A DNA stretch of 64,000 nucleotides. Source: Whitmania pigra. Its lineage: Eukaryota > Annelida > Clitellata > Hirudinida > Haemopidae. Below the pieces are notes generated by a model, which had not been told where the DNA came from, made no database searches, and worked only from the letters and a program-made list of their open reading frames with translations. Position 1 is the stretch's first letter. Each line of letters starts with the position of its first letter. A program made the position numbers and the translations under genes. This document shows positions 60,251 to 64,000 of this stretch, in pieces. Where the stretch lies: the NCBI GenBank assembly GCA_021613335.1, contig JAJTWR010000293.1:186501-250500 (forward strand). The letters run 5' to 3'.

Positions 60251-61083
60251 CTGTTTAAGGTTGGAGTCCTTTAATTAACATAATTTATTTATTAACATAT
60301 TTTGATAATTAACATATTTTTTTATTAGTACACTCTCATATTTAATATAATTAATTTATTAATGCAGCAGTATAATTAAGAATAAGTATTCATTAATATT
60401 TGATGTTAATATAATGACTTCTAAATGGCTTAACGTAATAATTAAACCAACCAAAAGGTGATTTAGTTTCCGCTTAATTAAATCCGACCACTTATTAAAT
60501 ATCTACGATAACCTCAAATCATTGAAATGTGTTTGAAATAAAATCTATTTCAAGTTTTGCATCTTAAAAACGAATAATAAACGATCAAATTTGTTATGGT
60601 AAAAACCATTTTATGAAAAATTCTGTCGAAAATTTAATTTCATATTTTAATCGAAAATAATATTCGCAGAAAACTTCTTTTAAAAGTGAAGATATTATTG
60701 ATTCAAGCGCTCATAATTCAAGAGAAGCATCAATTAATAATTATGTTTTCAAGAATCACAATAACAATAATTATTATTATAATCATTATAAAAACGTCTT
60801 TATTTTATTACATACTTAATTAATATTAATAAGTGCAGTCATTACTTCTGGTATTCTTTTTGTTGCTGTTGTTGAAGTTGTTCATAAATCACTGTCTTTT
60901 CAACGACACTTTTTCCGAGTGCCGAGTGGAATGATTGAAATTAACACCACATTTTACGTTTCACTTTCCTTTTTTAAAGCGGGGTTTCCATACTTGTATG
61001 CAGTGCTCCACAAAAGGTTTCGACAGCGCTTTAAACAGCCTTAAATTGATACTTTGCTCCTCGCTGGCTACTGTTCCTTTTGT
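60251..61083. other. Intronic or 5' region of the PKA regulatory gene
   Basis: No dimerisation/docking exon recognised. A short minus-strand frame near 61084-60967 (MTKGTVASEEQSINLRLF) shares only an ASEE-type start with vertebrate RI and is not called. Confidence 0.4.
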
Positions 61084-61712
61084 CATACCCTTAGAATATA
61101 TATATATACATGTAGAATACCCTTAGAATATATATATATACATGTAGAATACCCTTAGAATATATATATACATGTAGAATACCCTTAGAATATATATATA
61201 CATGTAGAATACCCTTAGAATATATATATATACATGTAGAATACCCTTAGAATATATATATATACATATAGAATACCCTTAGAATATATATATATATACA
61301 TGTAGAATACCCTTAGAATATATATATATACATGTAGAATACCCTTAGAATATATATATATACATGTAGAATACCCTTAGAATATATATATACATGTAGA
61401 ATACCCTTAGAATATATATACATGTAGAATACCCTTAGAATATATATATATACATGTAGAATACCCTTAGAATATATATATATACATGTAGAATACCCTT
61501 AGAATATATATATACATGTAGAATACCCTTAGAATATATATATATACATGTAGAATACCCTTAGAATATATATATACATGTAGAATACCCTTAGAATATA
61601 TATACATGTAGAATACCCTTAGAATATATATATATACATGTAGAATACCCTTAGAATATATATATATATATATATACATGTAGAATACCCTTATTTATAT
61701 ATACGTATATAT
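61084..61712. repeat. AT-rich minisatellite, unit about 28-36 bp
   Basis: Unit CCTTAGAATATATATATACA followed by TGTAGAATAC, repeated about 20 times. Length varies only by the number of TA dinucleotides. TACATGTA and the TA runs are self-complementary. Confidence 0.95.
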
Positions 61713-62215
61713 GTATGTATATATATATAGTTTTATATAATACCGTTGTAGAATACCGTTTGCTTCTGCACATTGCATGCCTGATTTCCCACTATTACAT
61801 ATTATAAAAACTTTATTTTTTGATGAATTTCGATTCAATATATTTTAAATTAAATTAGCATTAAATTTTAATTTGAAATAAATTAATCTAAAAATAAATA
61901 TTATTTATCATTCAAATCTGAGTTTTATTTTCATTTCAAAATAGCACATTCTCTGGTCTTCTAAATAAAGTGATACCGTGGCGAAATATTATTTTATTGC
62001 TTTCGACTGTTTGATTATCGTCATACACAGTTCAGTTACAAGAAGAAATTGAGCAACCTATGAATATCCATTTCTTCCTATACGTGTCTTTAATAAATAC
62101 AGGTGAACTACTAACTGTTTTTAGTTTTTATAATCTTTTTACTGTTTAATGTCACATTAAAATATGGAATAAAATGATTTCATTTAAATAGCAATCTGCT
62201 AAAACAGAAATAACA
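61713..62215. other. Intergenic sequence upstream of the RING gene
   Basis: AT-rich; nothing recognised apart from the TA tail of the minisatellite. Confidence 0.5.
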
Positions 62216-63256
62216 ATGTTTTATATTAAGCGAAAAGACCAAAGTGAGTTTGAATTTAGTTTACAACTTCTGGGAACTTTTCTACTGAGGAAATCAAGCT
62301 AATTTTATTTAATTTTAAAAATTAAGTTCAGGAATCAGAACATCAATGTAGCATATGCCACGACAATCTGTTAGACAAAGAATTGGCTGTTCAACTTTCA
62401 TGCCGTCACTTTTTCCACTACCATTGCATCTTTCCCTGGTTTAATCTGGTAATTGACTAATACTTGACAAATATTTTACCCAATATTTATTGATTTAGTT
62501 TAAATTTTTAAAGTATCTTTGATTCAAAAAACAAAATAATACGTGTCCAATGTGCAGAGCAAATCTTCAAAACTTCAAAAACAAAGATGCATCTTCAAAT
62601 CCGAATTGCGCAGTGTTTGTTTCAGGCATTTGTGTAGTTTTTCTCATTTCATCAACGATCGTTTCTTGCATTGCTATGTTCATAATAATGATATTTTTTT
62701 AGTAAATAAAAAATTTCAGTATAACTCATTAATTATTTTTTTTATAAAAATTGCCATTTTTAACTCTGAGTCAACAGCAGTTTTGTTGTTAAATTTCGTG
62801 CTCGTCAACATTACCAGTGGTCTGATAGTTTTTTTAAGTTACATTTCATAGACTAAAAAGGAACTTCTCTACCAATCAACTTCTTTCAGCAAAATTTATA
62901 AACCCGATGAAAAGCTCATTTATTTAGATCATATTTCTTTTCCTGGAAAAAGGAGCACAACTTTCAATAAGATGCCAAGGTTTAACGGCGATGTATTCAA
63001 CATTTTTCGAGGTAAAATGTTGAAAGTTGGATTAATAAATCATAAAAAAAATATCCCATTACTAACTAAAACATTGTATCTCATCTCTAAATAAAAATAA
63101 AATTTCACCAGTTGATGTTCAACTTTTGAAAAGAAATGCATATATATTGTCAAAAGTTAACGAAATTCGGTTAAAAAAAATAATTCTAAATAAATTTATT
63201 GAAAATTATTTTGCATGTGATAAGGTCTTTTTAGAGGGCGTTTTGTCAATGCGTTA
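62216..63256 (+). CDS. Probable RING-H2 membrane protein (E3 ligase-like), five exons
   Basis: Exons proposed: 62216-62243 (Met start), 62327-62448, about 62535-62677, about 62905-63011, and 63113-63256. The RING reads CSICHDNL, then SCRHFFHYHC, and in the next exon NTCPMCR: a C3H2C3 pattern CX2C...CXHX2HX2C...CPXC. A hydrophobic stretch follows (CAVFVSGICVVFLISS), likely membrane-spanning. Then comes a basic C-terminal part (KIYKPDEKLIYLDHI, later VDVQLLKRNAYILSKVNEIR). Proteins of this plan are usually membrane-bound ubiquitin ligases. Exon 3 has no AG in the expected place just before its coding start, and its donor (AT|GTTCAT) is weak. The gene model is therefore provisional or the copy is decaying. 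Confidence 0.55.
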
Positions 63257-63439
63257 GCGGGAAATAGTTAACTGACATTTTCGAACACATGTTCACTTAG
63301 ATTACCTTCATAGGCTGGTCTTCAGAAGAGTGTCATTCGAATTTGAAATCACAATTAAATTACAGAGAAATTTTGTCCTAGCTGATATAATGTGAGATAT
63401 TTTCGTAACTTAATGGTTATGAAATTCCCAATTTTTTTC
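63257..63439. other. 3' flank of the RING gene
   Basis: Short spacer with nothing recognised before the CATC array. Confidence 0.5.
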
Positions 63440-63892
63440 CATCCATCCATCCATCCATCCATCCATCCATCCATCCATCCATCCATCCATCCATCCATCC
63501 ATCCATTCCATCCATCCATCCATCCATCCATCCATCCATTCCATCCATCCATCCATCCATCCATCCATCCATCCATCCATTCCATCCATCCATCCATCCA
63601 TCCATCCATCCATCCATCCATCCATCCATCCATCCATCCATCCATCCATCCATCCATCCATCCATCCATCCATCCATCCATCCATCCATCCATCCATCCA
63701 TCCATCCATCCATCCATCCATCCATCCATCCATCCATCCATTCCATCCATCCATCCATTCCATCCATCCATCCATCCATCCATCCATCCATCCATCCATC
63801 CATCCATCCATCCATCCAATCCATCCATCCATCATCCATCCATCCATCCATCCATCCATCCATCCATCCATCCATCCATCTATCCATCTGTT
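63440..63892. repeat. (CATC)n tetranucleotide array
   Basis: About 113 units with TTCC slips near 63507, 63539, 63581, 63740 and 63758. It is the reverse complement of the GGAT unit at 46552-46782. False HPSI/WMDG frames. Confidence 0.97.
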
Positions 63893-64000
63893 AAAAACCC
63901 AGTAGTGCTCTTTCTAAGGTCTATTTTCAATTAACACTAATTGATTGTTTTCACTTTTTAATGTGTAATTTTATAAAAAATTATCTTAAAAATTGGTTTG

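Noticed and set aside
60967..61084. Short minus-strand frame as the PKA dimerisation exon
   Set aside because: Only an ASEE-like start resembles vertebrate RI; the docking helices are absent.

Overview
This window is eukaryotic and almost certainly from an animal. It is strongly AT-rich. Its genes have short GT-AG introns, and the proteins belong to metazoan families: golgin-45, SRPK, a tandem-domain receptor-type tyrosine phosphatase, SREK1IP1, PKA type I regulatory subunit, and the general transcription factors TFIIA-alpha/beta and TFIIF-alpha. The proteins are diverged from the vertebrate versions I know. Huge trinucleotide arrays (TTA/ATC), tetranucleotide arrays (GGAT) and many hAT, MULE, Tc1 and LINE remnants suggest a repeat-rich invertebrate genome. 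I cannot name the lineage from sequence alone.

Layout. 1-6.6 kb: gene-poor, with TTA/ATA microsatellites. 6.6-9.1 kb (+): nine-exon golgin-45 (BLZF1). 10.0-11.2 kb (-): intronless GTF2A1. 11.7-15.6 kb: repeats, including one hAT transposon nested inside another, each with its own perfect 8-bp target duplication. 16.4-17.7 kb (+): intronless GTF2F1. 19.3-20.8 kb (+): intronless SRPK kinase. 22.1-26.3 kb: decayed LINE, Tc1-like and hAT copies. 27.8-32.3 kb (+): tandem-domain tyrosine phosphatase whose two domains both look catalytically impaired. 32.9-39.9 kb: a 7.06-kb foldback element with very long inverted arms made of 127-bp tandem units and a perfect 9-bp target duplication. 40.2-41.5 kb (+): SREK1IP1. 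42.5-43.6 kb: MULE transposase remnant interrupted by an ATC array. 45.4-47.1 kb: poorly recognised ORFs and a GGAT array. 49.0-60.3 kb (-): PKA type I regulatory subunit in at least 10 exons, whose introns carry GAT arrays and a deleted hAT copy. 61.1-61.7 kb: AT-rich minisatellite. 62.2-63.3 kb (+): probable RING-H2 membrane protein. 63.4-63.9 kb: CATC array.

Functional relations: the genes look like unrelated housekeeping and signalling genes, not a coordinated cluster. Two Pol II general transcription factor genes lie about 5 kb apart, which may be chance. SRPK and SREK1IP1 both relate to SR-protein splicing. The most unusual structures are the foldback element and the nested hATs. Their boundaries can be read to the base from target duplications.
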